Made by a program: the position numbers and the translations under genes. A stretch of DNA of 64,000 nucleotides. Source: Gemmatimonadota bacterium. Its GTDB lineage: Bacteria > Gemmatimonadota > Gemmatimonadetes > Gemmatimonadales > Gemmatimonadaceae. Location of the stretch: the NCBI GenBank assembly GCA_021299375.1, contig JAJTGR010000059.1, positions 35,965 through 99,964 of the forward strand, given 5' to 3'. The notes under the pieces are model-generated. The model saw nothing but the letters and a program-made list of their open reading frames with translations, had not been told where the DNA came from and made no database searches. Position 1 is the stretch's first letter, and the number at the start of each line of letters is the position of its first letter. Shown one piece after another: positions 1-8,706 of this stretch.

Positions 1-171
<171 letters not shown>

Positions 172-178
172 GGCGATC

Positions 179-829
179 ATGGGAGCGCTGCGCCTCCAGC
201 AACTCACCGTCGGGCCGCTGCAGGAGAACTGCTGGTTGCTCGCGGACCCCGAGAGCGGACAGGCCGTGCTGGTCGATCCGGGGGACGAAGCGCCGCGCCT
301 CCTCGAGGCGGTGGAGGCCAGCGGGTGCAGGCTCGCCGGCATCTGGCTGACGCACGCCCATTTCGACCATGTCGGGGGTGTCGCGGGAGTGGTGCGCGAG
401 CGCCCGGTCCCCATCTGGGTGCATCCGGCCGACGACTACTTGTACCGCCACGCGGCCGACACGGCGGCCCGCTGGGGCGTGTCGATCGAGAATCCACCGG
501 CCGCCGACCATTTCCTGGCCGAAGGTGACCAGGTGCACCTTGGCCGCTTCAGTTTCGACGTCTGGCACGTGCCCGGTCATGCCCCGGGCCATGTCGCGTT
601 CGTGGGCCACGGCCTCTGCCTCTCGGGTGACGTGCTGTTCGCCGGGTCCATCGGGCGTACCGACCTGCCGCTGTGTGATCCGGCGGCGATGCACCGGTCG
701 CTGATGCGCTTGGCCACCCTCGATGAGACGTGTCGGGTTCTGCCCGGGCACGGTATCATGACTACGATTGGGCGCGAGCTCGCTGCCAATCCGTTCCTGC
801 GCGGTGCCGCGCGCCCCATCGGCGCGTAG
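179..829 (+). CDS. MBL-fold metallo-hydrolase (glyoxalase II-like)
   Basis: The product has 216 residues and the metallo-beta-lactamase fold signature THAHFDH at residues 58-64. Further metal ligands follow in HVPGHAPGH near 134, GDVLF near 152 and LPGHG near the C-terminus. This is the short hydroxyacylglutathione-hydrolase-like type (about 210 residues) that binds two metals and hydrolyses thioesters or related substrates in the cytoplasm; the substrate cannot be read from sequence. ATG 179 is chosen because it leaves 7 bases after the trxB stop and has GAGG eight bases upstream. A longer in-frame start at 86 would overlap trxB by 86 bases and adds non-homologous residues. Confidence 0.85.
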   Translation: MGALRLQQLTVGPLQENCWLLADPESGQAVLVDPGDEAPRLLEAVEASGCRLAGIWLTHAHFDHVGGVAGVVRERPVPIWVHPADDYLYRHAADTAARWGVSIENPPAADHFLAEGDQVHLGRFSFDVWHVPGHAPGHVAFVGHGLCLSGDVLFAGSIGRTDLPLCDPAAMHRSLMRLATLDETCRVLPGHGIMTTIGRELAANPFLRGAARPIGA

Positions 830-886
830 CCGCTGTTCCGGTGGCCGCCGCGGCGCGCCATCCCGTCCACTCACTGAGGTCCCGTC

Positions 887-1696
887 ATGGCCGTGCGTTC
901 TCCCGTCCTCCTCGTGCTCGGCGCGGCGCTCCTGACCGCCTCGCTCGCTGGCTGCTCGGGCATTACCGAAGCCAGCAGGCCGACGATCAATCGGTACGCG
1001 GCGGTCAACATCACCGCGCGTACCTCCGGCCCGGGCCAGGCCCGGGGTACGGCCACGGTGATCTTCTTCGATGCCCTCTCGGTGCAGGCGCCGTCGAGTG
1101 TGCTGCAGCAGACGGACGAATGCGTGTTCTCGGCCGTGGATACGCTGGTGACACCCACCGTCGGGCAGAATCGGGCTGGCAGCACCATCGGCTTCACCGC
1201 CGGAAGCACGTCGCTGCAACTGGCCTATTCCGACACCCTCCGACGCTACGCCACACCGGCTGGCCAGCCCTTCACCTACAGTACGGGAGACCAGGCGCGG
1301 GTCACCATTCCCGGCGCGGCCGATGTCTTTCCTGCCCAGTCCATCAGCATCAAGCTGGCGGAGCCGCTCGTCCCCGGCCCAGTGGCCGCCCCACTCTCCG
1401 GTCAGCCGTACACGGTCACCTGGAACGGCACCAACGACCCGACGGCCGCGATCATCCTTTCCATCAAGTACGCCAATCCGGCCACGGCGTCCTACGCCAA
1501 CGAGCAGATCTACTGCGCACTGCGCGATGACGGGTCGCACACGATTCCCGCCACCGGCCTCACCGGCTTCCTCGGCAGCCCGGCCAATCGCCGCTCGGTG
1601 ACCCTGACGCGGTGGCGCACGACCGAAGCGCAGCCCGATGCCCGGACGCTGCTGCACGTGGCCACTTCCGTCGACACGACGGTAGTCGTCCCCTGA
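887..1696 (+). CDS. Secreted lipoprotein of unknown function
   Basis: The product has 269 residues. It begins with a clear lipoprotein signal: charged start, hydrophobic core LLVLGAALLTASLAGC, and lipidation Cys at residue 23 in a good lipobox (LAGC). The mature part is rich in Thr, Ser, Ala and Pro and looks beta-rich; I recognise no domain. Two Cys (in DECVF and IYCAL) could pair in the periplasm. A GAGG-like site lies a few bases before ATG 887. It follows the hydrolase after 57 bases and is followed by aspartase after 17, so it may be part of the same transcript, but its role is unknown. Confidence 0.75.
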   Translation: MAVRSPVLLVLGAALLTASLAGCSGITEASRPTINRYAAVNITARTSGPGQARGTATVIFFDALSVQAPSSVLQQTDECVFSAVDTLVTPTVGQNRAGSTIGFTAGSTSLQLAYSDTLRRYATPAGQPFTYSTGDQARVTIPGAADVFPAQSISIKLAEPLVPGPVAAPLSGQPYTVTWNGTNDPTAAIILSIKYANPATASYANEQIYCALRDDGSHTIPATGLTGFLGSPANRRSVTLTRWRTTEAQPDARTLLHVATSVDTTVVVP

Positions 1697-1713
1697 CCTC
1701 GGGCGAGACGCGG

Positions 1714-3141
1714 GTGAGCCTCACGCGCCTCGAGCGGGATGCGCTCGGTGAGCTGGCCGTTCCGGCCGACGCGCTCTACGGCGTGCAGACGCTGCGGGCA
1801 GCTCGGAACTTCGCGATCAGCGGGTTGCGGCCGCTCGAACCGTTCGTGATTGCCCAGGTGTGGATCAAGAAGGCCGCCGCGCTCACTCACAAGGAGACGG
1901 GCCGCCTCGACGCCCGACGCGCCGATGCCATCATCGCGGCGGCCGAGGAGGTGCTGGCCGGTGCGCATCGCGACCAGTTCATCGTCGATCCATACCAGGC
2001 CGGTGCCGGGACGTCGCACAACATGAACGTCAACGAGGTGCTCGCGAATCGCGCCAACGAGCTGCTCGGAGGCACACGCGGCAGGTACACGCCGGTGCAT
2101 CCCAACGATCATGTCAATCTGGCGCAGAGCACCAACGACACGATCCCGACCAACATCCGGCTCGCCGTTCTCGGGCAGCTGCCGTCGCTGCTGGCAGCCG
2201 TGGATGGCCTGTCAGCGGCGCTGGCGGAGAAGGGCATCGCGTTCGATGACGTGATCAAGGCGGGACGCACCCATCTGCAGGATGCCATGCCCATCCGTCT
2301 GGGTCAGGAGTTTGCCGCCTATGCCGGGACCATCGGGCGCTGCCGCCGCCGGCTGACCGACGCGGCGGAGTACCTCAACGACCTCGGTATCGGCGGGTCG
2401 GCAGTGGGAACGGGCGTGACCGTGGAGCCCGGGTATCCCGCTCTCATGAACCGGTACCTGCGCGAGGTGACCGGCATTCCGACGCTCCGGATCGGGGCGG
2501 ATCGCATTCAGCTCATGCAGAGCATGGGGGACGCCGCGGCGTTCAGCGCCGCCCTCCGCGGTCTGGCGCTCGACCTGTCCAAGATCGTGAGCGACCTGCG
2601 CCTCATGGCGTCGGGGCCGCGTACCGGCTTCGACGAGATCGTGCTTCCGGCCGTGCAGCCCGGTTCCAGCATCATGCCGGGCAAGATCAATCCCTCGATC
2701 CCCGAGATGGTCAATCAGGTGTGCTTCCAGGTCATCGGGTGCGACACCACCGTGGCGATCGCTGCCGAACACGGGCAACTGGAGGTCAATGTCATGATGC
2801 CCGTCATCGCGCACAACATCCTCCTGTCGATGCAGCTGCTCAGCAATGCCATTGGTACCCTGTCGGTGCGGTGCGTACAGGGTATCGAGGCGAACGCGGC
2901 CATGTGTGCGTATTGGGTCGAGCGGTCGGCCGCCCTCGCGACCGCGCTCATGCCAAGCATCGGGTACGCCGCGGCGGCTGAGCTGGCCAAACGCTCGGTC
3001 CGGGATGGGGTCCTCATTCGGGAACTCGTGGTGCGCGACCAGGTGATTCCGGCGGAAGACGTCGACGCGGTGCTGGATCTCCGGCGCCTGACGGACATCG
3101 GGGTACCCCATGGCGCGCACGACGCGTCGGCCGGGAGCTGA
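1714..3141 (+). CDS. aspA: Aspartate ammonia-lyase (aspartase)
   Basis: The product has 475 residues, the usual length for the aspartase/fumarase superfamily. The superfamily signature GSSIMPGKINP is present, followed by SIPEMVNQV. That continuation is typical of aspartases (fumarases have T-Q-C-E at this place). Other conserved blocks are AGAGTSHNMNVNEVLANRA, HPNDHVNLAQSTNDTIPT and AGRTHLQDA. The enzyme reversibly deaminates L-aspartate to fumarate. GTG 1714 is chosen because it lies 17 bases after the preceding stop and starts just before the conserved ERDALGEL; an in-frame ATG at 1612 would overlap the lipoprotein by 85 bases. A class II fumarase is the alternative, less likely from the signature continuation. 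Confidence 0.88.
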   Translation: MSLTRLERDALGELAVPADALYGVQTLRAARNFAISGLRPLEPFVIAQVWIKKAAALTHKETGRLDARRADAIIAAAEEVLAGAHRDQFIVDPYQAGAGTSHNMNVNEVLANRANELLGGTRGRYTPVHPNDHVNLAQSTNDTIPTNIRLAVLGQLPSLLAAVDGLSAALAEKGIAFDDVIKAGRTHLQDAMPIRLGQEFAAYAGTIGRCRRRLTDAAEYLNDLGIGGSAVGTGVTVEPGYPALMNRYLREVTGIPTLRIGADRIQLMQSMGDAAAFSAALRGLALDLSKIVSDLRLMASGPRTGFDEIVLPAVQPGSSIMPGKINPSIPEMVNQVCFQVIGCDTTVAIAAEHGQLEVNVMMPVIAHNILLSMQLLSNAIGTLSVRCVQGIEANAAMCAYWVERSAALATALMPSIGYAAAAELAKRSVRDGVLIRELVVRDQVIPAEDVDAVLDLRRLTDIGVPHGAHDASAGS

Positions 3142-3181
3142 GCCCGATCATGACGACTCCCCGCCCCGGGGGGTGGGCGTC

Positions 3182-3210
3182 TTGTCTCCGCCGCCATTCC
3201 GACCTACACT
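3182..3210 (+). promoter_or_regulatory. Promoter of the Rrf2 regulator gene, predicted leaderless
   Basis: TTGTCT (3182-3187) and TACACT (3205-3210) are separated by 17 bases, an optimal sigma-70-type layout. Only six bases separate the -10 box from ATG 3217, so transcription should begin at or next to the A of the start codon. No Shine-Dalgarno sequence is present. This is prediction only. Confidence 0.6.
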
Positions 3211-3216
3211 GGACGC

Positions 3217-3711
3217 ATGCGGATTACCACGTGGGCTGAGTACGGGTTGATCTGTGCCTTGCACCTCGCGCGACGTACCGGCGCGGGGCCTGTCACGGGT
3301 CGCGATGTGGCAGCCAAGGAGCGGCTCCCCGGGGACTACGTCGAGCAGATCCTGCTGCGAATGCGCCGGGCGGGCATCGTTAACAGTACGCGCGGCGCCC
3401 GGGGCGGGTACTCGCTGGCCCGTTCGCCAGACGAGATCACCGTGCGCGATGTCATCAAGGCTTCCGAGCTGACCACCTTCGACTTGCACTGCATCACGCA
3501 TCCGGTCGATGCGGAACGCTGTGCCGAAGCGGAGAACTGCAGCATTCGCCCGGTGTGGATGCTCCTCCAGCGTCGCATCGACGAAGTGCTCGAGGGGGTG
3601 CGCCTCAGCGACTTGCTGGCCGACGAGTCGGTCGTGCGTGACCGGGTCGGAGTGCCGCAATACGATGGCGGCACCGACGTGGCTGGCGGCCTCCCCATCC
3701 TGCAGAGCTGA
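3217..3711 (+). CDS. Rrf2-family Fe-S transcriptional regulator
   Basis: The product has 164 residues. The N-terminal winged helix starts MRITTWAEYGLICALHLAR and contains the Rrf2 hallmark RGARGGYSLAR near residues 59-69. Three cysteines follow in LHC-ITHPVDAER-C-AEAEN-C, a C-X9-C-X5-C arrangement suited to an Fe-S cluster; IscR itself has C-X5-C-X5-C, so the first spacing is wider here. Members sense cluster status, nitric oxide or redox stress and repress or activate iron-sulfur or redox genes. No isc/suf operon lies nearby, so the targets are unknown. The promoter directly abutting the start predicts a leaderless mRNA. Confidence 0.85.
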   Translation: MRITTWAEYGLICALHLARRTGAGPVTGRDVAAKERLPGDYVEQILLRMRRAGIVNSTRGARGGYSLARSPDEITVRDVIKASELTTFDLHCITHPVDAERCAEAENCSIRPVWMLLQRRIDEVLEGVRLSDLLADESVVRDRVGVPQYDGGTDVAGGLPILQS

Positions 3712-3723
3712 CCCGCGCACATC

Positions 3724-4257
3724 ATGGGGCTCTGGGGAGATTGGCAGGCGTCGCGGGAGCGTCGGCACCGCGTCGGGCTGTATCTCAACCATGTGCTCCG
3801 CGAGCCGGACGCGGGGGCGCTGGCGTGGCTTACCACCCTGACCGGGAGTCCAGGGGTGGCCGCCCGTGAGCTGACCTTCGCTCGCCGCGCCGTCGGGCTG
3901 ATAGTGGCGGAGCGCGATGCCCTCGACGATCGCACGGCCGCGGATGTCGCGCACCAGTTGGCCCCCGTCATCGCGGCGGAGGCCCGTCGCGATGCGGCGA
4001 TCGGCCGGGAGTGGACCGACCGCTGGCGGGAGTACACGTCGGCGTTGGCGGTGCGGGGCAGCGCCGAGCCGCCTGCCGCCCGATTGGCCCGCGTCATGCT
4101 GACTGGGGCCGGCGTCCGCCAGCCAACGACGGAGCAGCACGGGACGGCCACGCAGTGCGTCCTGAACATGCGGGCCGCCCTCAACGAGCAACTCCGCGCC
4201 GCGATCGGCGCCGCCTCCCTCCCTGACGACGTGCGCCCGTCGGCACTGCGCGGCTGA
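3724..4257 (+). CDS. Hypothetical protein downstream of Rrf2 regulator
   Basis: The product has 177 residues, is largely alpha-helical by composition (Ala, Arg and Leu rich) and has no signal peptide, membrane segment or motif I recognise. It begins MGLWGDWQASRERRHRVG. It starts 12 bases after the regulator's stop, so co-transcription with the Rrf2 gene is likely. A bidirectional hairpin follows its stop, so this looks like the last gene of the unit. It is assumed real because it fills the space between the regulator and the tRNA without a competing reading frame. Confidence 0.6.
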   Translation: MGLWGDWQASRERRHRVGLYLNHVLREPDAGALAWLTTLTGSPGVAARELTFARRAVGLIVAERDALDDRTAADVAHQLAPVIAAEARRDAAIGREWTDRWREYTSALAVRGSAEPPAARLARVMLTGAGVRQPTTEQHGTATQCVLNMRAALNEQLRAAIGAASLPDDVRPSALRG

Positions 4258-4281
4258 TCGACGGGATTGATGGGCGGGCAA

Positions 4282-4327
4282 CGCAAAACGGGCATCCCGT
4301 ACCGGAGTGCGGAATGCCCGTTTTGCG
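4282..4327. terminator. Bidirectional hairpin terminator between 4257 and tRNA-Leu
   Basis: Fourteen bases pair perfectly (cgcaaaacgggcat at 4282-4295 with atgcccgttttgcg at 4314-4327), with further partial pairing inside. The 3' arm contains TTTT on either strand, so the element could end both the rightward transcript of the hypothetical gene and the leftward tRNA transcript. Confidence 0.55.
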
Positions 4328-4352
4328 CTTGCTCACTTGGCGCGAGGCCAAG

Positions 4353-4436
4353 TGCCGAAGGCCGGACTCGAACCGGCACGTCCTTGCGGACACTGCGCCC
4401 TGAACGCAGCGCGTCTACCAATTCCACCACTTCGGC
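4353..4436 (-). tRNA. tRNA-Leu (anticodon CAG)
   Basis: Read on the - strand, the acceptor stem GCCGAAG pairs with CTTCGGC, followed by discriminator A. The D arm contains TGGTAGACG. The anticodon stem CTGCG/CGCAG encloses loop TTCAGGG with anticodon CAG, reading the CUG leucine codon that dominates this high-GC genome. A long variable arm (GTCCGCAAGGAC) is present, as expected for a class II leucine tRNA. The T arm has GGTTCGAGTCC. The 3' CCA is not encoded and must be added after transcription. Confidence 0.95.
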
Positions 4437-4484
4437 AGGCTCCACACCGACCACGGAAACATCCTGCGGTGCGGCAGGGCGGTA

Positions 4485-4514
4485 AGAATAGATCGGGAAC
4501 GCCCCGGAAGTCAA
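4485..4514 (-). promoter_or_regulatory. Promoter for tRNA-Leu
   Basis: On the - strand TTGACT (4509-4514) and TATTCT (4485-4490) are 18 bases apart, close to consensus. The predicted start is about 40 bases before the mature tRNA 5' end. The -35 box sits in the short region between the tRNA and smpB. Confidence 0.6.
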
Positions 4515-4585
4515 CGCCGCCGCGACATCCTGCGCGCATGACCGACAGGAGCCACGGCTCGTCCTTGATTACGTTTCGGGCACGT

Positions 4586-5056
4586 ATGGCCACCAAGGAT
4601 ACCGACGAACCGACCGAGCTGATCGCGCGCAACAAGCGCGCGCGTCACGACTACGAGATTCTCGACACCTGGGAGGCGGGTATCGTTCTCACCGGGACCG
4701 AGGTCAAGGCACTGCGCGATGGCCGCGCCAATCTCACGGATGCGTTCGGTCTCGTGAACGATGGGGAGGTCTACCTCCTGAATCTTCACATCGGCGCCTA
4801 TGGGCACGGCAACGTCTTCAACCACGATCCGACCCGTACCCGCAAGCTGCTCCTGCACAAGCGGGAGATCCGGCGGCTCATCGGCAGCGTGGAGCGGCAG
4901 GGGCTGACGTTGGTACCGCTCGATCTGTATTTCAAGCGCGGGCGGGTCAAGACACGGCTGGCGCTGGTGCGCGGCAAGCAGCAGCACGACAAGCGCGAGG
5001 ACCTCAAGCGGCGCGACGCGGAGCGCGAGATCGCGCGCGTGTTGCGGTCCCGCTGA
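4586..5056 (+). CDS. smpB: SsrA-binding protein SmpB
   Basis: The product has 156 residues, the standard SmpB length. Conserved blocks in order are [33 protein letters not shown], the basic segment ending [26 protein letters not shown], and a basic C-terminal tail with [14 protein letters not shown]. SmpB binds the tRNA-like part of tmRNA and brings it to stalled ribosomes for trans-translation; the C-terminal tail enters the empty mRNA channel. The start at ATG 4586 matches the family N-terminus; an in-frame ATG at 4538 would add 16 unconserved residues. tmRNA itself is not in this window. The next gene begins 5 bases after the stop. Confidence 0.95.
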   Translation: MATKDTDEPTELIARNKRARHDYEILDTWEAGIVLTGTEVKALRDGRANLTDAFGLVNDGEVYLLNLHIGAYGHGNVFNHDPTRTRKLLLHKREIRRLIGSVERQGLTLVPLDLYFKRGRVKTRLALVRGKQQHDKREDLKRRDAEREIARVLRSR

Positions 5057-5061
5057 GCGCC

Positions 5062-6321
5062 ATGCCGGGTCTCGTGGGGCTGGTGCTGCAGGTGGCGGTC
5101 ACGGCCCAGCCAGGCAGCCCGCCGCCCCTCACCGTACGGCTCGGCGAACGCCTGCGTCTGGTCCCGGTCATCGTCGAGGCGCACGGCGGGGTGTCGCTGC
5201 GCGCCGACGCCCTCGCCGAGGCGCTCGGGGGCCGGCTGGTCACGACGCCGGGCCGCGCGGGGCGCTTTCGGCTGGAAGTCGGTCCCGCCGTCGTGGAGTT
5301 CGAGACGGGACGCGCGCTGGCCGTCACGGAAACCGACACCGTTCCGCTCCCGGCCGACGTCGTTCGGCGACGTGGGATGCCCTACGTGCCGGTCACTGTG
5401 GCCACCGACCTGCTGCCGCGTCTGGGAGCTGGCGTACTGTACGACGCCGAGCGCTCCGAACTGCGTCGCTTCGCGCCGGTGATCGCCTCGCGTGCAGCGC
5501 CCTCCCCGGTGCGGCGAACCGATAGCGGCAGTGCCGCGCTCCCGCCGGCGCCACCGGCGCGCACCGACAACAGCCGGGTGGTCGAGTCGCGCCTGGCCGG
5601 TGCCCGGACCCACGTGGTGGTCGTCGACGCTGGCCATGGTGGCCCGGACCGCGGCATGTCGGGACCGCTGGGAGGCGGGCCCAAGATCTTCGAGAAGCAC
5701 ATCACTCTGGCCGTGTCCAAGGCCCTCCGCGTGGCCCTCGAGGCGCGAGGCATCGGCGTGGTGATGACCCGCACGACCGATACGCTCATCGCCCTCTCCG
5801 ATCGCGGCAAGATCGCCAACCAGGCCAAGGGCGATCTGTTCGTCTCCATTCACGTGAACGCCGCCAATCCACGCTGGGCCAATCCGGGCGGGGCTCGCGG
5901 GTTCGAGACGTACTTCCTCGCCGAAGCCAAGACGGAAGACGCGCGTCGGGTCGAGGCCATGGAAAACGAATCGATTCGCTTCGAGACGACGGTCGATGCG
6001 TCGCGTGACGATCCGCTCGGGTTCATCATTCGCGACATGGCGCAGAACGAGCACCTTCGGGAGTCGTCGCGCCTCGCGGAGCTCATCCAGGGCGGCATGC
6101 GGCAGGTGCATCCCGGTCCCAGCCGCGGGGTGAAGCAGGCGGGATTCCGGGTGCTGGTAACGGCGTTCATGCCTGCCGTGCTCGTGGAAATCGGTTTCGG
6201 TACCAACCGCGGTGACGCGGCGTACATGACCGATCCGACGCGTCAGGCCCAGCTCGCCGCGCGGCTCGCCGATGCCATCGTGCGCTACCTCGCGGAGTAC
6301 GAACGGAAGGTCGGCGGATGA
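5062..6321 (+). CDS. N-acetylmuramoyl-L-alanine amidase (Amidase_3)
   Basis: The product has 419 residues. The catalytic zinc amidase domain spans about residues 185-415, with VVVDAGHGG (Zn His) near 191, FEKHITL (Glu) near 209, SIHVNA (His) near 262 and the catalytic LVEIGFGTN near 373. Such enzymes cut the bond between N-acetylmuramic acid and the stem peptide during cell division and wall turnover in the periplasm. The first 150 residues have a hydrophobic start and a beta-rich segment resembling the substrate-targeting domains found before Amidase_3, then a Pro/Ala linker. The N-terminal hydrophobic stretch is short for a signal peptide, so export is likely but not certain. The gene overlaps the next one by 4 bases (ATGA). 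Confidence 0.88.
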   Translation: MPGLVGLVLQVAVTAQPGSPPPLTVRLGERLRLVPVIVEAHGGVSLRADALAEALGGRLVTTPGRAGRFRLEVGPAVVEFETGRALAVTETDTVPLPADVVRRRGMPYVPVTVATDLLPRLGAGVLYDAERSELRRFAPVIASRAAPSPVRRTDSGSAALPPAPPARTDNSRVVESRLAGARTHVVVVDAGHGGPDRGMSGPLGGGPKIFEKHITLAVSKALRVALEARGIGVVMTRTTDTLIALSDRGKIANQAKGDLFVSIHVNAANPRWANPGGARGFETYFLAEAKTEDARRVEAMENESIRFETTVDASRDDPLGFIIRDMAQNEHLRESSRLAELIQGGMRQVHPGPSRGVKQAGFRVLVTAFMPAVLVEIGFGTNRGDAAYMTDPTRQAQLAARLADAIVRYLAEYERKVGG

Positions 6322-7718
6322 CCGGCCGGGGCCGCGCGATCTGGCGTGCGTTGCTCTGGTCTGGTGCGTGGCTGACGGGCACCGGATGCGTGTACTACAA
6401 CGGCGTCTACAACGCCCAGAGCGCCGCCAAGGCCGGCGATGCGCGGTTGCGGCGCGACCAGGACGAGCAGGCGATCGCGCAGTTCCAGCTGTCCGCCGAA
6501 CGCGCGGAGAGCGTACTCGCTCGCTTTCCGACGTCGAACTGGCGCACCCGGGCCTTGTACCTGGCTGGGCGGGGGGCCTCGCTCTCGGGCAACTGTGAGA
6601 AGGGGACGCCGCGACTGCTCGATTTCCTGTCCAGCGGCGGCACCGGCGTGGCGGACCGGGATCGGGCGCGCGTGGCCCTCGCCGTATGCGACGTCCGGTT
6701 GTCGCGGGTGGCCGAGGCAAGGCGTCGGCTCGATTCGCTTGTCGCGGCACCCGACGCCGAGACAGCGCGACAGGCACGCCTGTGGGCCGCGCGCGCCGCC
6801 CTGGCGCAGGGTGACCTCGACGCGGTCAGCGGATATCTGGGACGCCTGGAGGCGGGGGTCCTGCCATGGGAGTTCATCAATGCCTCGCTTGCGGCGCGGG
6901 ACTACACGCGCGTCGAATCGCTGCTCGTGGTGCGCGCCCGCCGTGGCGATTTTCGCGACGACGCCGTGCGCGCCGTTCGCGACATGGCGGGGGCCGGGAG
7001 TGTGGCGGGGGCGGAGCGGGTGGTCCAGGTCTATGACGCCATCCGGGTGCGCGACGTTGCCCGGGGGGCCCTGCACTATGCGTTGGGAGACCACTGGGTG
7101 CGCGCTGGCGACGACTCGCTGGCGTTGGTACACCTGAACGCGGCGCGCGAGCTGGGCGCGCGCGACAGTGTGGTCGCGCGCGAGTCAGCCGCCCGGCTTG
7201 CCTACGTGGCGCTGCGGCGGACCACCACCGTGCCGGAAGCCGATGGGGTGCTGGCCCGTGTGGACAGTGTCGTCGCGCGGACGCCCTATGCCCGCCGGTT
7301 CGGCGAGCAGTTCCTGCTCGTGCGCCTGCTTGCCACCCAGGCCGATCCCACTGGCGCTGCGCTGTATCTGGCCGGAGAAGTCGCGCGGGATTCGCTGCGT
7401 GCGCCCTTGCTCGCCACCGGCCTGTTCACGCGGCTGGCACGCGAGCAGAGCGCGTCACCGCTGGCGCCGCATGCCTGGTACGCGGCAAGCTTGCTGCGTC
7501 CCGACAGCGCCGAGCTCTGGCGGCGGCGTGTGCTGGCGGAGTTCGGGTTTTCGGCGGTGGCCGCACGGCTGCGTGGCGAAGATCCGGCGACCCTGCCGGA
7601 CTATGTCGCGACGCCGGAATTGTTGAGATTCACGTGGACCGACGCGGTGCGCCTCTGGGCGGACAGCGTACGGAAGCTGCGCGCCCTACCGCGTGCGGCG
7701 ACCCCCTCGACCCCCTGA
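6318..7718 (+). CDS. Exported helical-repeat protein, probable lipoprotein
   Basis: The product has 466 residues. An N-terminal hydrophobic stretch (IWRALLWSGAWLTGTGC) ends in Cys 24, a weak lipobox because the -3 residue is Gly. Immediately after comes YYNGVYNAQSA. The rest is a succession of amphipathic helices rich in Ala, Arg, Leu and Asp, with the A-x-x-x-F-P and A-L-Y-L-A-G spacing of tetratricopeptide repeats, especially in residues 40-110. It is probably a periplasmic scaffold. ATG 6318 overlaps the amidase stop, implying translational coupling and perhaps a shared role in cell-wall turnover. No specific family was recognised. Confidence 0.7.
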   Translation: MTGRGRAIWRALLWSGAWLTGTGCVYYNGVYNAQSAAKAGDARLRRDQDEQAIAQFQLSAERAESVLARFPTSNWRTRALYLAGRGASLSGNCEKGTPRLLDFLSSGGTGVADRDRARVALAVCDVRLSRVAEARRRLDSLVAAPDAETARQARLWAARAALAQGDLDAVSGYLGRLEAGVLPWEFINASLAARDYTRVESLLVVRARRGDFRDDAVRAVRDMAGAGSVAGAERVVQVYDAIRVRDVARGALHYALGDHWVRAGDDSLALVHLNAARELGARDSVVARESAARLAYVALRRTTTVPEADGVLARVDSVVARTPYARRFGEQFLLVRLLATQADPTGAALYLAGEVARDSLRAPLLATGLFTRLAREQSASPLAPHAWYAASLLRPDSAELWRRRVLAEFGFSAVAARLRGEDPATLPDYVATPELLRFTWTDAVRLWADSVRKLRALPRAATPSTP

Positions 7719-7722
7719 CCCC

Positions 7723-8706
7723 GTGCCGTCGTCCGCCGCTGCCTCGCCGCCCACCGCGCCTGCCACTGAGCTGGGGATCCCGCCTCTCGGGGTGCGGGTC
7801 GCAGGACTGGCGTTCCGCAATCCGATCGTGCTGGCCTCGGGGACGGCCGGATTTGGTGTGGAGCTCGACGAGGTCGTCGACCTGTCGGCGGTCGGAGGCA
7901 TCGCGACGAAGGCCGTGAGCGTGGTGCCGCGCACCGGCAATCCCGCGCTCCGCGTGAGCGAGTTCGCCGGGGGGATGATCAATGCCATCGGGCTGGCCAA
8001 TCCCGGGCTCGAGGCCGTGAAGCGCGACTATCTGCCCTGGATGCCGGCCCATCATCCCGGGACCCGGCTCGTGGTGAACGTGGTGGGCAACAGCATCGAG
8101 GACTTCGCGACGGTCGTGGCGGCGCTCGACGGCGAGCGCGGCGTCGATGCCTTCGAGTTGAACGTGAGCTGCCCGAACGTGAAGGCGGGCGGGCTCGAGT
8201 TCGGCGCCGATCCCCGAGCGTTGGCGGCCCTGGTCACCGGGGCGAGGGCAGTGACGGCGCGGCCGATCTTCGTCAAGCTCTCGCCTACCCTTGGCGCGGG
8301 GATCGTCGATACCGCGCGCGTGGCCATCGACAGTGGGGCGACCGGGTTGACCGTCGTGAACACCATGCCCGGCCTGGTCATCGACACCCGCCGGCGCCGG
8401 CCGAAGATCAGCTTCGGCAGCGGCGGGATCAGCGGTCCCGCCCTGTTGCCGATGGGGCTGCTGGCCACGTGGCGCGTGAGCCAGGCACTGCCTGGGGTGC
8501 CGCTCATCGGGTTGGGGGGCGTGAGCAGTGGGGATGATGCCGTCCAGTACCTGCTGGCGGGGGCCTCGCTGGTGGGCGTCGGCACCGCTGCCATGCGCGA
8601 CCCCCGGGCGCCCGAGCGAATCGTCCGACAACTGCGCGCGTGGACCGAGCGTGAAGGCGTACGCGATCTCACCACCCTCATCGGAACCCTGCAGTGGCCC
8701 ACCTGA
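7723..8706 (+). CDS. pyrD: Dihydroorotate dehydrogenase (class 1B type, catalytic subunit)
   Basis: The product has 327 residues and is an FMN TIM-barrel enzyme that oxidises dihydroorotate to orotate in pyrimidine synthesis. Signatures in order are RNPIVLASGTAGFG, GGIATKAVS, the active-site NVSCPN (Cys as catalytic base, as in class 1 enzymes), FVKLSPTLG, TVVNTMPGL, and the phosphate-binding GSGGISGPALLP and LIGLGGVSSGDDA. Class 1B enzymes pair with a PyrK electron-transfer subunit, which is not next door here. GTG 7723 is preferred, 4 bases after the preceding stop; ATG 7693 would overlap that gene by 26 bases. The 3' end overlaps pyrF by 13 bases. Confidence 0.88.
   Translation: MPSSAAASPPTAPATELGIPPLGVRVAGLAFRNPIVLASGTAGFGVELDEVVDLSAVGGIATKAVSVVPRTGNPALRVSEFAGGMINAIGLANPGLEAVKRDYLPWMPAHHPGTRLVVNVVGNSIEDFATVVAALDGERGVDAFELNVSCPNVKAGGLEFGADPRALAALVTGARAVTARPIFVKLSPTLGAGIVDTARVAIDSGATGLTVVNTMPGLVIDTRRRRPKISFGSGGISGPALLPMGLLATWRVSQALPGVPLIGLGGVSSGDDAVQYLLAGASLVGVGTAAMRDPRAPERIVRQLRAWTEREGVRDLTTLIGTLQWPT

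Noticed and set aside
4798..6777. 659-codon - strand frame opposite smpB and the amidase
   Set aside because: Antisense shadow of three supported genes with biased composition.
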